Below, one piece after another: positions 38,778 through 49,569 of a DNA stretch of 64,000 nt. Under the pieces are notes generated by a model. That model was not told where the DNA came from. It did no database searches and saw only the letters and a program-made list of their open reading frames with translations. A program made the translations under genes and the position numbers. Origin of the DNA: Comamonas sp. Y33R10-2 (lineage in GTDB: Bacteria; Pseudomonadota; Gammaproteobacteria; Burkholderiales; Burkholderiaceae_C); contig NZ_CP079925.1 in the NCBI RefSeq assembly GCF_019355935.1, positions 248,001 through 312,000 of the forward strand, given 5' to 3'. Numbering within the stretch: the stretch's first letter is position 1; each line of letters starts with the position of its first letter.

Positions 38778-38799
38778 TGTTTAAAGGACTATCAGCTAT
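38758..38799 (-). repeat. diverged copy of the family 2 intergenic repeat
   Basis: On the - strand it begins ATAGCTGATAGTCCTTTA, which differs at two of 18 bases from the copy at 25782. The second half has been replaced by the arm of the inverted repeat at 38742-38777. Confidence 0.5.
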
Positions 38800-38821
38800 C
38801 AATATAGAAGTGATTGTTGCT

Positions 38822-39580
38822 TTATGCCGGGCTAAACAAATCCACGCGGTCTGTGATGATGCCGTCTACACCTAGATCCATTAGGCGCTTGGCGGCCCAT
38901 TCGTCGTTGATGGTGTAGCTGCTGCAGCGCAGGCCTGCGCCATGCACCTTGGTGACCAGAGCCTCATCCCACAGTGCGTGGTTGAGGACCAAGGCGTGGC
39001 AATCCAGATCGAGTGCTGTTTTTAAGTCGGCATCACCGGTGCCGTCGGCCAATTTGTCCACAAGCAGGCCGCGGGGAATATGGGGTGCAACCTCAAGCGC
39101 TGCTTTGAGCGACTCTGTTTTGAATGAGGTGAACAGTGGCTGCACGGCATCTTTGGGCCAAATACGGTTCATCAGCTCGCCACAGGCACGGCCGGTTTCT
39201 TCTTCTTGGCCGGGCGTGGGCTTGATTTCTACGTTCAGGTGCAGGTGGTTGGCCAAGCACCAGCGGGCTAGAGCCTCTAGCGTAGGCAAAGCTTCGCCAG
39301 CGTAGGCGCGAGAATGCCAGCTGCCAGCATCCAACTGGGCAATCTCGCCCATAGTCAGCTCGCTGCCCGTGCCGTGGCCGTTGGTGGTACGCTCTAGCGT
39401 GGCGTCGTGCATCAAAAACAGCACGCCATCTTGGCTCAGCTTGGCATCGCACTCAAAGAAGCGGTAGCCGTGCAGTGCGCCAAGGCGAAAGGCGCTCAAG
39501 GTGTTTTCAGGGGCCAGCTTGCCAGCGCCGCGGTGGGCGGCCCAGCGGGGGTAGGGCCAAGGTTTCAAAGCAGTAGTCAT
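38822..39580 (-). CDS. ugpQ: cytoplasmic glycerophosphodiester phosphodiesterase
   Basis: UgpQ hydrolyses glycerophosphodiesters brought in by UgpBAEC to glycerol-3-phosphate and an alcohol. The 252-residue TIM-barrel enzyme has the GDPD signatures AAHRGAGKLAPENT, FECDAKLSQDG and LMHDATLERTTNG. It lacks a signal peptide, so it acts in the cytoplasm like E. coli UgpQ and unlike GlpQ. It is the last gene of the ugp operon, 101 bases after ugpC; that spacer contains two hairpins. Confidence 0.95.
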   Translation of the reverse strand: MTTALKPWPYPRWAAHRGAGKLAPENTLSAFRLGALHGYRFFECDAKLSQDGVLFLMHDATLERTTNGHGTGSELTMGEIAQLDAGSWHSRAYAGEALPTLEALARWCLANHLHLNVEIKPTPGQEEETGRACGELMNRIWPKDAVQPLFTSFKTESLKAALEVAPHIPRGLLVDKLADGTGDADLKTALDLDCHALVLNHALWDEALVTKVHGAGLRCSSYTINDEWAAKRLMDLGVDGIITDRVDLFSPA

Positions 39581-39604
39581 GGTCGTTGTCAGTGCAAATG
39601 TGAC

Positions 39605-39671
39605 AAGAGCACCACAAGCTCAGGGCTGGGGTGCTCTTGATAAGGGTTAGATCGATAAATGCTCTATCGAT
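39605..39671 (-). promoter_or_regulatory. two hairpins in the ugpC-ugpQ spacer
   Basis: AAGAGCACC (39605-39613) pairs with GGTGCTCTT (39630-39638), and ATCGATA (39651-39657) with TATCGAT (39665-39671). Neither has a good T-run. They may trim or stabilise the messenger between ugpC and ugpQ. Confidence 0.45.
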
Positions 39672-39681
39672 TCAGCGTGGG

Positions 39682-40689
<1,008 letters not shown>

Positions 40690-40754
40690 GAGAGGTCTTC
40701 CAGGTATTCGTTTATTGGGTCAAAAGAAGGGTTTGGAGCTTGTGGTGGAGAGGA

Positions 40755-41603
40755 TTACTTCTCGGTATCCACCAAGCCTTTCACAAACCACTTTTGCATC
40801 AGCATCACCACGGACGTAGGCGGCAGCATGGCCAAGATGGCGGTCGCCATCACAATGTTCCAGTCCACAGCGGCTTCACCACCGGCGAGCATGCGCTTGA
40901 TACCAATCACAACGGGATACATGTCTTCCGAGGTTGTCATCAGCAGCGGCCACAGGTACTGGTTCCAGCCATAGATGAACTGAATCACGAACAGGGCTGC
41001 GATGGATGTCTTGGACAAGGGCACCAAGATGTCCTTGAAAAAGCGCATGGCGCTGGCACCGTCAATGCGGGCGGCTTCGACCAACTCGTCCGGCACGCTC
41101 AAAAAGAACTGGCGAAACAAGAAGGTGGCGGTGGCGGAGGCGATCAGCGGCAGCGTCAGGCCTGCGTAGCTATTGAGCATGCCCAGTTCCGCCACAACCT
41201 TGTAGGTGGGCAAAATGCGCACTTCTACGGGCAGCATCAGCGTCAAGAAGATAGCCCAGAAGCACAGCATCTTGAAGGGGAAGCGGAAGTAGACAATGGC
41301 AAAGGCTGACAGCAGCGAGATGGCGATCTTGCCCACGGTGATGATCATGGCCACCACGAAGCTGACCCACATCATTTGAATGACGTTGGTGTTGGAGCCC
41401 AGCTTGCCGGAGCCAACGAGCGCTTCTTTGTAGTTTTCCCACATGTGCGCGCCGGGAAGCAGCGGCATGGGGGATTGCACGATGGCATCAGCCGTGTGCG
41501 TCGAGGCGATTAAGGCCAGGTACAACGGAAAGGCCACAATGGCCACGCCGAGGACGAGTACGGCGTGAGAGATGAAGGTGAGCCAGGGATTGCGATCAAC
41601 CAT
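40755..41603 (-). CDS. ugpE: sn-glycerol-3-phosphate ABC transporter, permease UgpE
   Basis: UgpE is one of the two membrane subunits of the importer. The 282-residue protein has six predicted membrane segments and the ATPase-contact EAA loop [23 protein letters not shown]. It begins 2 bases after ugpA and is of the MalG type. Confidence 0.95.
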   Translation of the reverse strand: MVDRNPWLTFISHAVLVLGVAIVAFPLYLALIASTHTADAIVQSPMPLLPGAHMWENYKEALVGSGKLGSNTNVIQMMWVSFVVAMIITVGKIAISLLSAFAIVYFRFPFKMLCFWAIFLTLMLPVEVRILPTYKVVAELGMLNSYAGLTLPLIASATATFLFRQFFLSVPDELVEAARIDGASAMRFFKDILVPLSKTSIAALFVIQFIYGWNQYLWPLLMTTSEDMYPVVIGIKRMLAGGEAAVDWNIVMATAILAMLPPTSVVMLMQKWFVKGLVDTEK

Positions 41604-41605
41604 GA

Positions 41606-42487
41606 TCAGTACTGCACTTTCTTTTCAACATAGCGGAACTGGATCACGGTCAGCACGACAACGATCAGCATCAGGATGACGGACTGTGCAGCAGAGCCGC
41701 CCAGATCCAATGCCTTGAAGCCGTCTTGGTAAACCTTGTAGACCAGAATCGACGTCGATTGACCGGGGCCGCCTTGCGTCGCTGCGTCAATGATGCCGAA
41801 GGTATCAAAGAAGGCGTAGACGATGTTGATCACCAGCAAGAAAAAGGTGGTGGGTGACAGCAGGGGCAGCTGAATGTTCCAGAAACGGCGCCATGGGCCC
41901 GCACCATCAATTGAGGCGGCTTCAATCAGCGCCTTGGGGATGGATTGCAAGCCTGCGAGGAAGAACAAGAAATTGTAGGAGATCTGCTTCCATACCGAAG
42001 TGATGACGATCAGGGCCATGGCCTGGTTTTCGTTCATCAAATGGTTCCAGTCGTAGCCCAGCTTACCCAGGTAATGGGTGATTACGCCAATCGAGGGCGA
42101 GAACATAAAGACCCATAAAACGCCAGCAATCACCGGCGCGACGGCGTAAGGCACGATCAGCAAGGTCTTGTAGAGCATGGCAAAACGCACGATGCGGTCG
42201 GCAAAAATAGCCAGCCCCAGCGATGCCGCAATACCGACGCCAGCCACCAATACGGAGAAGAGGGCTGTGCGTTTGAAAGAGTTCAGATAGGTGGAGTCGC
42301 TGAACAACTGACGGAAGTTGTCCAGTCCTACCCATTCGGTGTTCATGCCAAACGCGTCTTCCATCTGGAATGACTGAAGCACCGCCTGACCAGCGGGCCA
42401 GAAAAAGAAGATGGCGATGATGAGCAGCTGAGGCGCAATAAGCGCCCAAGGAAGCCATCTGGATCGGAAAAGTACGCGTTTTTCCAT
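41606..42487 (-). CDS. ugpA: sn-glycerol-3-phosphate ABC transporter, permease UgpA
   Basis: UgpA is the other membrane subunit. The 293-residue protein has six membrane segments and the EAA loop [39 protein letters not shown] is typical of UgpA. It starts 121 bases after ugpB; that spacer holds two strong hairpins. Confidence 0.95.
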   Translation of the reverse strand: MEKRVLFRSRWLPWALIAPQLLIIAIFFFWPAGQAVLQSFQMEDAFGMNTEWVGLDNFRQLFSDSTYLNSFKRTALFSVLVAGVGIAASLGLAIFADRIVRFAMLYKTLLIVPYAVAPVIAGVLWVFMFSPSIGVITHYLGKLGYDWNHLMNENQAMALIVITSVWKQISYNFLFFLAGLQSIPKALIEAASIDGAGPWRRFWNIQLPLLSPTTFFLLVINIVYAFFDTFGIIDAATQGGPGQSTSILVYKVYQDGFKALDLGGSAAQSVILMLIVVVLTVIQFRYVEKKVQY

Positions 42488-42549
42488 GAGGAGTCACAAA
42501 TAAAAAAACCGCCGGTGCCTGAATTTCAGTCAACGGGGTATTTAAGGGT

Positions 42550-42602
42550 GCTGTGCCTTGTGTGAAGGCACAGCAGGCCTGTCAGCACCTTTGTAGGTGC
42601 TG
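42550..42602 (-). promoter_or_regulatory. tandem hairpins between ugpB and ugpA
   Basis: GCTGTGCCTT/AAGGCACAGC (42550-42559 and 42565-42574, 5-base loop) and CAGCACCT/AGGTGCTG (42583-42590 and 42595-42602, TTGT/ACAA loop) are both perfect. They lie just downstream of the ugpB stop without a T-run. This is the position where similar hairpins protect binding-protein messages in other importers. Confidence 0.6.
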
Positions 42603-42608
42603 GAGGGT

Positions 42609-43922
42609 TTACTTTTTGTACGACTTTTCAAAGCGTGCCAGCAGCTCATCGCCGCGGGTCACGATGGAGTCGAGAGCTTGCTTGCCAGTCTTCTTGCCAG
42701 ACCAGACTTGTTCGAGTTCTTCGTCCTCGATGGTGCGGATCTGCACATAGTTACCCAAGCGGATACCGCGTGAGTTGTTGGTGACCTTGCGGATCATCTG
42801 CGTGACAGCAGTGTCAGTGCCAGGGTTCTTGGCATAGAAGCCAGACTTTTCAGTCAGCTCATAGGCGGCCATCGTCACAGGCAGGTAGCCGGTGCGCTGG
42901 TGAGAAGCGGCCTGAACCTTGGTCTGTGACAGGAACTCGAAGAACTTGGCTACGCCCTTGTAGCGCTCAGCCGATTTGCCAGCCATCACCCACAGCGATG
43001 CGCCACCGATCACGGTGTTCTGGGGAGCACCCTTCGCATCGGGGTAGTAAGGCAGGGGAGCCAGTGCATAGCTGAACTTGGCGTTCTTGGCCACGTCGCC
43101 GTAGAAACCAGACGATGTCTGGATCATGGCGCACTCACCCGAGGTGAACGCAGCTTGAGCTGTAGAAGCGCGGCCCTTATAAACAAACTCACCAGCCTTG
43201 GCAGCAGCAGCCAAGTTATCGATGTGCTTGACGTGCAAAGGCGAGTTGGTCTTCAGGCGGGCTTTGTAGCCGTTGGCGCTCAAGCCGTTTTGTTCGGTCG
43301 CGAACTCAACGTTATGCCATGTGGAGAAGGACTCAAGCTGAGTCCAGCCCTGCCATGCCAGTGTCATAGGGCAGCTGTGGCCGCTGGCCTTGAGCTTCTT
43401 GGCAGCGTCAAATACTTCGGGCCAAGTCTTGGGGGCTACGTCAGCGTTCAGGCCAGCCTTCTTGAAGGCGTCCTTGTTGTAATAAAAGATCGTTGTCGAG
43501 CTATTGAAGGGGAAGCTCAGCATCTGACCGTTAGGGGCAGTGTAGTAACCGGCAACGGCTGGGATATAAGCCTTGGGGTCAAAAGACACGCCGGCGTCTT
43601 GCATCACCTTGCCCACGGGCACAGTTGCACCCTTGGAGGCCATCATGGTTGCGGTGCCCACTTCAAACACTTGCAGAATGTCAGGCGCATTGCCCGAGCG
43701 GAACGCTGCAATGGCTGCCGTCATCGATTCGTCATACACACCTTTGAAGGTGGGGACGATTCGGTATTCCTTCTGGCTTTCGTTGAACTGCTTGGCCAAG
43801 TCGTTGACCCACTCGTTATTCACGGCAGTCATCGAATGCCACCATTGAATGTCGGTGGTGGCTTGTGCCGAGAAGGCGGTTGCAGCGACGGCTGCAGCCA
43901 TGGCTAGTTGCTTGAATTGCAT
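42609..43922 (-). CDS. ugpB: sn-glycerol-3-phosphate ABC transporter, periplasmic binding protein
   Basis: UgpB captures glycerol-3-phosphate and glycerophosphodiesters in the periplasm. The 437-residue precursor has a signal peptide (residues 1-21, ending FSAQA) and the family-1 binding-protein fold with TDIQWWHSMTAVNNEWVNDL, SFPFNSSTTIFYYN and GGASLWVMAGK. AGGAG lies 5 bases before the ATG. It is the first gene of the ugpBAECQ operon; a PHO-box-like array is 47-75 bases upstream. Confidence 0.97.
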   Translation of the reverse strand: MQFKQLAMAAAVAATAFSAQATTDIQWWHSMTAVNNEWVNDLAKQFNESQKEYRIVPTFKGVYDESMTAAIAAFRSGNAPDILQVFEVGTATMMASKGATVPVGKVMQDAGVSFDPKAYIPAVAGYYTAPNGQMLSFPFNSSTTIFYYNKDAFKKAGLNADVAPKTWPEVFDAAKKLKASGHSCPMTLAWQGWTQLESFSTWHNVEFATEQNGLSANGYKARLKTNSPLHVKHIDNLAAAAKAGEFVYKGRASTAQAAFTSGECAMIQTSSGFYGDVAKNAKFSYALAPLPYYPDAKGAPQNTVIGGASLWVMAGKSAERYKGVAKFFEFLSQTKVQAASHQRTGYLPVTMAAYELTEKSGFYAKNPGTDTAVTQMIRKVTNNSRGIRLGNYVQIRTIEDEELEQVWSGKKTGKQALDSIVTRGDELLARFEKSYKK

Positions 43923-43968
43923 GAGGCTCCTCTAACGATCGTTGACGAAAAATGTGTAGGTACACACT

Positions 43969-43997
43969 AAGTCATTCGTATGACATATCGATGTCAT
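43969..43997 (-). promoter_or_regulatory. PHO-box-like array upstream of ugpB
   Basis: Three heptamers AAGTCAT, ATGACAT and ATGTCAT stand at exactly 11-base steps (43969, 43980, 43991). Seven-base units repeated every 11 bases are the mark of a PhoB binding site, whose core is close to CTGTCAT. Nearby palindromes are TGTGTA-GG-TACACA (43953-43966) and AACGATCGTT (43934-43943). E. coli ugp is under PhoB control. Confidence 0.5.
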
Positions 43998-44453
43998 TGT
44001 TTGCTTGGACTTTGCACATCACCATGGGCAGAACCCGCAGTCACAGGTCGTCTTATGACGAATTTATGTGACCTGTAATGTTGCGCGAAGTTGCGCCATT
44101 CTAGGTCAATGCCATTTCGTTTTTTGTTGGTAGTCTTTCGTATTGCTTTGTTTTTGATTCGCTAATGTGTGATTTTTGAGTAAATCGCATAGTGCGAAGC
44201 TTCGTAGTGTGCGCTCTCTTGCTGCAGTGCTAAAGATGGTGACAGAAAGCTCGAATTTTTCTTATTACTCATGCGCAATCTATAGGATTTCTGCATAGGT
44301 TGTTAAATGCTTCGAATCGGTGCCTTTGCTGTTTTCGCGATAGTAGCGCTGGCAAGTCAGAAGCCATAACTGAGCGAGACTGGGCGCGGCTCGCTTAAAA
44401 TCATCATCCCACTGGCTTCGGGGCGCCACCGGGCGCCCAACACGGTCTACCCC
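43998..44453 (+). promoter_or_regulatory. leader region of the large oxidoreductase gene
   Basis: This stretch, the rest of the 531-base ugpB-oxidoreductase spacer, shows no gene. ACAGGTC (44043-44049) and GACCTGT further on form a spaced dyad. TAAAAT at 44396-44401 is a possible -10 without a good -35. GGGCGCC (44421-44427) and GGCGCCC (44432-44438) form a GC-rich hairpin 15 bases before the start codon, and no Shine-Dalgarno sequence is seen. Confidence 0.4.
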
Positions 44454-47400
44454 ATGAATGTACCGATTGCGATGGCAGCTGCCTTGCAGGCACAGGCTGC
44501 TGAGCCCGCACGACTGCGCGAGATTCCCTATAACTACACATCGTTCTCTGACCGTGAGATCGTGATTCGTCTATTGGGCTCATCCATGTGGGATGTGCTC
44601 AATCAGCTGCGTCAAGAGCGCCGCACAGGCCGATCTGCCCGCATGCTTTACGAGGTGCTGGGCGATATTTGGGTTGTTCAGCGCAATCCATATCTGCAGG
44701 ACGATTTGATTCACAACCCAGACCGCCGCAAGTCGCTGGTTGAGGCGTTGGCGCATCGTTTGTCTGAGATTGACAAGCGTCGTGAGCCCAGTGTGGACAC
44801 GGGGCGCGATCAATTGGTCGGCCAGTTAGTGCAGGCAGCGCACCGCGCTGTGCATGAATTCAATGCCACTTTTGTAGAAGCCGAGCAACTGCGCCGCCGC
44901 GTGCAAAAGACGCTGCGCCCCTATACCGCTAAAGACAACATCAAGTTTGACGGCCTCTCGCGTGTGGCCCACGTGACTGACGCGACCGACTGGCGTGTGG
45001 AATACCCCTTCGTCGTTTTGACCCCCGACACCGAAGCCGAGATGGCCGGTCTGGTCAAGGGCTGTATCGAGCTGGGTCTGACCATCATTCCGCGTGGAGG
45101 CGGCACAGGCTATACAGGTGGTGCTATTCCTTTGACATGGCGTTCGGTGGTGATCAACACCGAAAAACTGGAGGCCATGACTGAAGTTGAGATGCGCATG
45201 ATCCCCGGTGTGGATCATGAAGTACCCACGATTTACTCTGAAGCCGGTGTGGTGACACAGCGCGTGGCCGATGCGGCTGAACGCGGCGGCTTCGTGTTTG
45301 CGGTGGACCCCACTTCCATCGAAGCGTCTTGCATTGGCGGCAACGTGGCCATGAATGCAGGCGGCAAGAAGGCGGTTCTGTGGGGTACGGCGCTGGACAA
45401 CCTGGTGTCCTGGCGGATGGTGACTCCCGATGCGCAGTGGCTAGAAGTCACGCGTCTGGACCACAACCTGGGCAAAATTCACGATGCCGAGATGGCCTGC
45501 TTCGAGCTGAAGTACTTCGAGGCAGACGGCAAAACCCACATTCGCACCGAACGTTTGGACATTCCCGGCAAGACTTTCCGCAAGGAAGGTCTGGGCAAGG
45601 ACGTGACCGATAAGTTCCTCTCTGGCCTGCCCGGTATTCAGAAGGAAGGTACGGACGGCTTGATCACCAGCGCCCGCTGGGTCGTGCACCGTATGCCGGC
45701 ACACACCCGCACGGTGTGTATGGAGTTCTTTGGCAATGCGAAGGATGCAGTGCCGTCCATCGTCGAGATTAAGGACTATATGTTCGCCGAGCAAAAGCGC
45801 TCTGGCGTGCTGCTGGCGGGTCTCGAACATCTGGACGACCGCTATCTCAAGGCAGTGGGTTACGCGACCAAGTCCAAAAAGGGTAACGGCAAGCTGCCCA
45901 AGATGGTGCTGATTGGCGATATTGCCGGTGATGATGCCGATGAAGTGGCGCGCGTAACTAGCGAAGTGGTGCGTATTGCGAACTCGCGCAACGGCGAGGG
46001 CTTTATCGCCATCAGCGCCGAAGCGCGCAAGAAATTCTGGCTGGACCGCAAACGCACAGCTGCTATTTCACGCCACACCAACGCCTTCAAGATCAATGAA
46101 GACGTGGTGATTCCTCTGCCCCGCATGGCGGAATACACCGACGGTATCGAGCGCATCAACATCGAACTGAGCCTGCGCAACAAGCTTAAGCTCTGTGATG
46201 AACTGAGCCAATTCTTCAAGAACTCTGATCTGCCGTTAGGCAAGAGCGACGATGCCGGCGAAATTCCTAGCGCCGAGCTGCTGGAGGACCGCGTGCAGCA
46301 AGCGCTGGCGCTGGTCGCTGATGTGCGCGGCCAGTGGCAAGCTTGGCTCGATGGCGTGGAAGTACTGTTCCCTCAGCTGCAAGACCACACGCTGCGCGCT
46401 AGCTGGAGAGCCCAGATCAAAGAGCCGCTGTCGCAGATTTTTGCCGGTGCTGCCTTCCAGCCCCTGCGTGAATCCGTCAACGAGGTTCACCAGAAGGTGC
46501 TCAAGGGCCGCGTTTGGGTGGCTTTGCACATGCACGCCGGTGACGGCAATGTGCACACCAATCTGCCCGTCAACTCTGACGACTATGAAATGCTGCAGAC
46601 CGCGCATGGCGCCGTGGCCCGCATCATGGACTTGGCGCGCAGTCTGGATGGCGTGATCTCGGGTGAGCACGGAATTGGCATTACCAAGCTGGAATTCCTC
46701 AGCGATGAGGAGCTGGCGCCGTTTGCCGCGTACAAAAAGCGCGTGGACCCTGAAGGCCGCTTCAACAAGGGCAAGCTGATTCGCAACGAAGAGTGGGACG
46801 CATCGGCGCACCAAAGTCACGATGGCCGCTCGCCGCGCGAATCGCTGATGTTTGCGGATCTGACCAACGCCTACACGCCGTCATTTGGTCTGATGGGCTA
46901 TGAGTCCATCATCATGCAGCAGTCGGACATTGGCGCTATTGCCAACTCCGTCAAAGATTGCCTGCGCTGCGGCAAGTGCAAGCCCGTGTGTGCGACGCAC
47001 GTGCCACGCGCCAATTTGCTGTATTCGCCCCGCAACAAGATTTTGGCGACTTCGTTGCTGGTTGAAGCCTTCCTCTATGAAGAACAGACCCGCCGCGGTG
47101 TGTCGCTCAAGCATTGGCAAGAGTTTGAAGACGTGGCCGACCACTGCACTGTGTGCCATAAATGCTTGAACCCTTGCCCGGTCAAAATCGACTTTGGCGA
47201 TGTCAGCATGAATATGCGCAATTTGCTGCGCAAGATGGACAAAAAAAGCTTCCGCCCTGGCAACAAGCTGGCTATGACCATGCTCAACGCCACGAACCCG
47301 GACACCATCAAGTTCATGCGCTCGGCCATGGTAGGCGTGGGCTTTAAGGCTCAACGTCTGGCGGCTGATGTGCTGCAAAGCTTTGCCAAGAAGCAGACGG

Positions 47401-48371
47401 CTCGCCCGCCTGCTTCGGTGGGCCCAGCACCTATCAAAGAGCAGGTGATTCACTTCATCAATAAGAAGCTGCCCGGTGGCTTGCCTAACAAGACGGCGCG
47501 CGCCTTGCTCGATATTGAAGACAAGGATTACGTGCCGATTATTCGGGACCCCAAGACCACCAAGTCGGACACTGAAGCGGTGTTCTACTTCCCCGGTTGT
47601 GGTTCTGAGCGCCTGTTCAGTCAAGTGGGCTTGGCTACGCAGGCCATGCTGTGGCACGCCGGTGTTCAAACCGTGCTGCCGCCCGGCTACCTGTGCTGCG
47701 GTTACCCACAGCGCGGCTCGGGTCAGTTCGACAAGGCTGAGAAGATGATCACGGACAACCGTGTGCTCTTCCACCGCGTGGCGACTACGCTGAACTATCT
47801 GGACATCAAGACCGTGGTGGTGAGCTGCGGTACTTGCTATGACCAGTTACAGGGTTACCAGTTCGACAAGATTTTCCCCGGCTGCCGCATCATCGACATC
47901 CACGAATATCTGCTGGAAAAGGGCATAACGCTGCAGAACAAGGGCGCTTATCTGTACCACGACCCTTGTCATACGCCTATGAAGCTGCAAGACCCTATGA
48001 AGACCGTCAAGGCCTTGATGGGTGACCAGGTCACCAAGAGCGAGCGTTGCTGTGGTGAGTCCGGTACTCTGGGTGTGACGCGTCCTGATATCTCTACGCA
48101 GATTCGTTTCCGCAAGACGGAAGAGTTGCGCAAGAGCGAAGTCGAGCTGCGCGAAAGCGGTGCTCTGGCACCCAAGGAAAACGTCAAGATTCTGACCAGC
48201 TGCCCAAGCTGCCTGCAAGGCCTGTCGCGCTACGGCAATGACATGAACAATGGCCTGCTGGAAGCCGACTACATCGTGGTCGAGATGGCAAAAGACATTC
48301 TGGGTGAGAACTGGATGCCTGAGTACGTCAAGCGTGCCAACGCTGGCGGTATTGAACGTGTCCTTGTTTAA
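44454..48371 (+). CDS. FAD-linked oxidase / Fe-S oxidoreductase fusion (DUF3683 family)
   Basis: A 1305-residue multidomain redox protein. After an N-terminal DUF3683 region (about 1-165) comes a FAD_binding_4 domain with [19 protein letters not shown], then an FAD oxidase C domain with [16 protein letters not shown] and [14 protein letters not shown]. Two 4Fe-4S motifs follow ([11 protein letters not shown] from about 836, [12 protein letters not shown] from about 898). Two CCG-type cysteine domains end the chain ([11 protein letters not shown] ... CCGYP ... CGTCYDQ; DPCHTP ... CCGESG ... SCPSC). This unites modules found separately in GlcD/GlcF or LldEF-like enzymes, so a 2-hydroxyacid such as lactate is a likely substrate class; the actual one is unknown. 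Confidence 0.88.
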   Translation: MNVPIAMAAALQAQAAEPARLREIPYNYTSFSDREIVIRLLGSSMWDVLNQLRQERRTGRSARMLYEVLGDIWVVQRNPYLQDDLIHNPDRRKSLVEALAHRLSEIDKRREPSVDTGRDQLVGQLVQAAHRAVHEFNATFVEAEQLRRRVQKTLRPYTAKDNIKFDGLSRVAHVTDATDWRVEYPFVVLTPDTEAEMAGLVKGCIELGLTIIPRGGGTGYTGGAIPLTWRSVVINTEKLEAMTEVEMRMIPGVDHEVPTIYSEAGVVTQRVADAAERGGFVFAVDPTSIEASCIGGNVAMNAGGKKAVLWGTALDNLVSWRMVTPDAQWLEVTRLDHNLGKIHDAEMACFELKYFEADGKTHIRTERLDIPGKTFRKEGLGKDVTDKFLSGLPGIQKEGTDGLITSARWVVHRMPAHTRTVCMEFFGNAKDAVPSIVEIKDYMFAEQKRSGVLLAGLEHLDDRYLKAVGYATKSKKGNGKLPKMVLIGDIAGDDADEVARVTSEVVRIANSRNGEGFIAISAEARKKFWLDRKRTAAISRHTNAFKINEDVVIPLPRMAEYTDGIERINIELSLRNKLKLCDELSQFFKNSDLPLGKSDDAGEIPSAELLEDRVQQALALVADVRGQWQAWLDGVEVLFPQLQDHTLRASWRAQIKEPLSQIFAGAAFQPLRESVNEVHQKVLKGRVWVALHMHAGDGNVHTNLPVNSDDYEMLQTAHGAVARIMDLARSLDGVISGEHGIGITKLEFLSDEELAPFAAYKKRVDPEGRFNKGKLIRNEEWDASAHQSHDGRSPRESLMFADLTNAYTPSFGLMGYESIIMQQSDIGAIANSVKDCLRCGKCKPVCATHVPRANLLYSPRNKILATSLLVEAFLYEEQTRRGVSLKHWQEFEDVADHCTVCHKCLNPCPVKIDFGDVSMNMRNLLRKMDKKSFRPGNKLAMTMLNATNPDTIKFMRSAMVGVGFKAQRLAADVLQSFAKKQTARPPASVGPAPIKEQVIHFINKKLPGGLPNKTARALLDIEDKDYVPIIRDPKTTKSDTEAVFYFPGCGSERLFSQVGLATQAMLWHAGVQTVLPPGYLCCGYPQRGSGQFDKAEKMITDNRVLFHRVATTLNYLDIKTVVVSCGTCYDQLQGYQFDKIFPGCRIIDIHEYLLEKGITLQNKGAYLYHDPCHTPMKLQDPMKTVKALMGDQVTKSERCCGESGTLGVTRPDISTQIRFRKTEELRKSEVELRESGALAPKENVKILTSCPSCLQGLSRYGNDMNNGLLEADYIVVEMAKDILGENWMPEYVKRANAGGIERVLV

Positions 48372-48378
48372 GCCCGTG

Positions 48379-48819
48379 ATGAGCAAGCAAAGTGACTGCC
48401 CTTTGTGCACTACCGATGGTGGTGCGCTGATCTGGCGCGGCGAAAAGTTGCGCGTGATTCGCGCGGTAGAACAGGGCTTCCCAGCCTTCTATCGTGTGGT
48501 CTGGACGGATCATGCTGCCGAGTTTTCGGACCTGAATGCGGCAGACCGCGCCTTGTGCATGGATGCCGTAGCCGTGGTGGAGCGCGTGCTGCGCGAGCAG
48601 CTTTCGCCCATCAAGATTAACTTGGCAGCGCTGGGTAATATGGTCGCGCACCTGCATTGGCACGTGATTGCGCGCTATGAATGGGATAGTCATTTCCCTG
48701 CATCGGTCTGGGCAAGCGCTGTGCGTGAGCGCGATGACGCCCGTGAAGCGGCAGTGACGCAGCAACTGCCAGCGGTCGATGCCGTACTGCAAAAAGCCCT
48801 AACCCTCTGGGCTGCCTGA
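48379..48819 (+). CDS. HIT family protein
   Basis: A 146-residue histidine-triad protein, a nucleotide hydrolase or transferase fold. The triad is H91-x-H93-x-H95 in MVAHLHWHVIARY, and CPLC near the N-terminus resembles a zinc site. It starts 7 bases after the oxidoreductase and is probably co-transcribed. The substrate is not evident. Confidence 0.9.
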   Translation: MSKQSDCPLCTTDGGALIWRGEKLRVIRAVEQGFPAFYRVVWTDHAAEFSDLNAADRALCMDAVAVVERVLREQLSPIKINLAALGNMVAHLHWHVIARYEWDSHFPASVWASAVRERDDAREAAVTQQLPAVDAVLQKALTLWAA

Positions 48820-48826
48820 TATATGC

Positions 48827-48885
48827 ATCTCCAATTTGGAGATTGAAAACGGAAAGTCAAAGGGCAGCTTCTGGTTGCCCTTTGA
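48827..48885. promoter_or_regulatory. dyad and hairpin in the HIT-DUF971 spacer
   Basis: ATCTCCAATTTGGAGAT (48827-48843) is a perfect dyad about one central base. TCAAAGGGCA (48857-48866) pairs with TGCCCTTTGA (48876-48885) around nine bases. Neither is followed by a T-run, so an operator or messenger-processing site is more likely than a terminator. Confidence 0.4.
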
Positions 48886-48906
48886 CGCATTGAATAGGAG
48901 ATAACC

Positions 48907-49326
48907 ATGGCCGGATTACAAGCCAACACTCCCACCCCTCAGGCATTAACCGTGCATGGCGCATCGCGTGTGCTGGAGGTGTCTTATACGGATGGCAAAA
49001 CTTTTCGCATTCCCTTCGAGTTGATGCGCGTGTACTCGCCTTCGGCCGAAGTGCAGGGCCACGGCCCGGGGCAAGAAGTTTTGCAAACCGGCAAACGTGA
49101 TGTGAGCATCAACACCATTGAGCCGGTGGGCAACTACGCCATCAAACCTTTCTTTAGTGATGGGCATGAAAGCGGTCTCTACACCTGGGAATACCTCTAT
49201 CAACTGGGGAGCCAGCAAGATGAGCTGTGGAAGCAGTACCTGCAGCGCCTTGAAGATGCAGGCCTGAACCGCGACACGCTGATGCCCGAAAAAGGCGCTG
49301 GCGGTCACGGCTGCAGCGTGCATTGA
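48907..49326 (+). CDS. DUF971 (gamma-butyrobetaine hydroxylase-like N-terminal) protein
   Basis: A 139-residue protein of the DUF971 family, marked by LEVSYTDGKTFRIPFELMRV and the late GLYTWEYLYQLG. The family shares the N-terminal domain of gamma-butyrobetaine hydroxylase and occurs in Fe-S assembly factors such as Mrp/ApbC fusions. Function is not settled. TAGGAG is the ribosome-binding site. It precedes ubiE, as in many betaproteobacteria (from memory). The C-terminus ends with GCSVH. Confidence 0.87.
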   Translation: MAGLQANTPTPQALTVHGASRVLEVSYTDGKTFRIPFELMRVYSPSAEVQGHGPGQEVLQTGKRDVSINTIEPVGNYAIKPFFSDGHESGLYTWEYLYQLGSQQDELWKQYLQRLEDAGLNRDTLMPEKGAGGHGCSVH

Positions 49327-49441
49327 GGTTGGACTTTGAGGGGTGTGTTGTATCGGTCTAAAAGCCCGTACAAACGTTCTTCCCGCACCACACTGGGCAA
49401 GCTCTAGGCTTAGGGTTATTAGTGCTGGTGCTATATTTCCT

Positions 49442-49483
49442 ATAGCTTTAAGTGCTTATCAAATAAGCGCTTAAAGCCTATTT
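49442..49483 (+). repeat. dispersed 42-base intergenic repeat, family 2
   Basis: It begins ATAGCTTTAAGTGCTTAT and closes GCGCTTAAAGCCTATTT, aligning without gaps to the copies at 7497 and 25782. TTAAG/CTTAA arms make it a dyad. It lies in the 243-base DUF971-ubiE spacer, which otherwise shows nothing. Confidence 0.7.
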
Positions 49484-49569
49484 TTCTAAAAACCATAGTG
49501 CTTCAAAGCCTGTAGTCATACGGGGTTGTCGCTGTACGCACAAGCACTGCTTGCTTAGCATTCTTTGTT

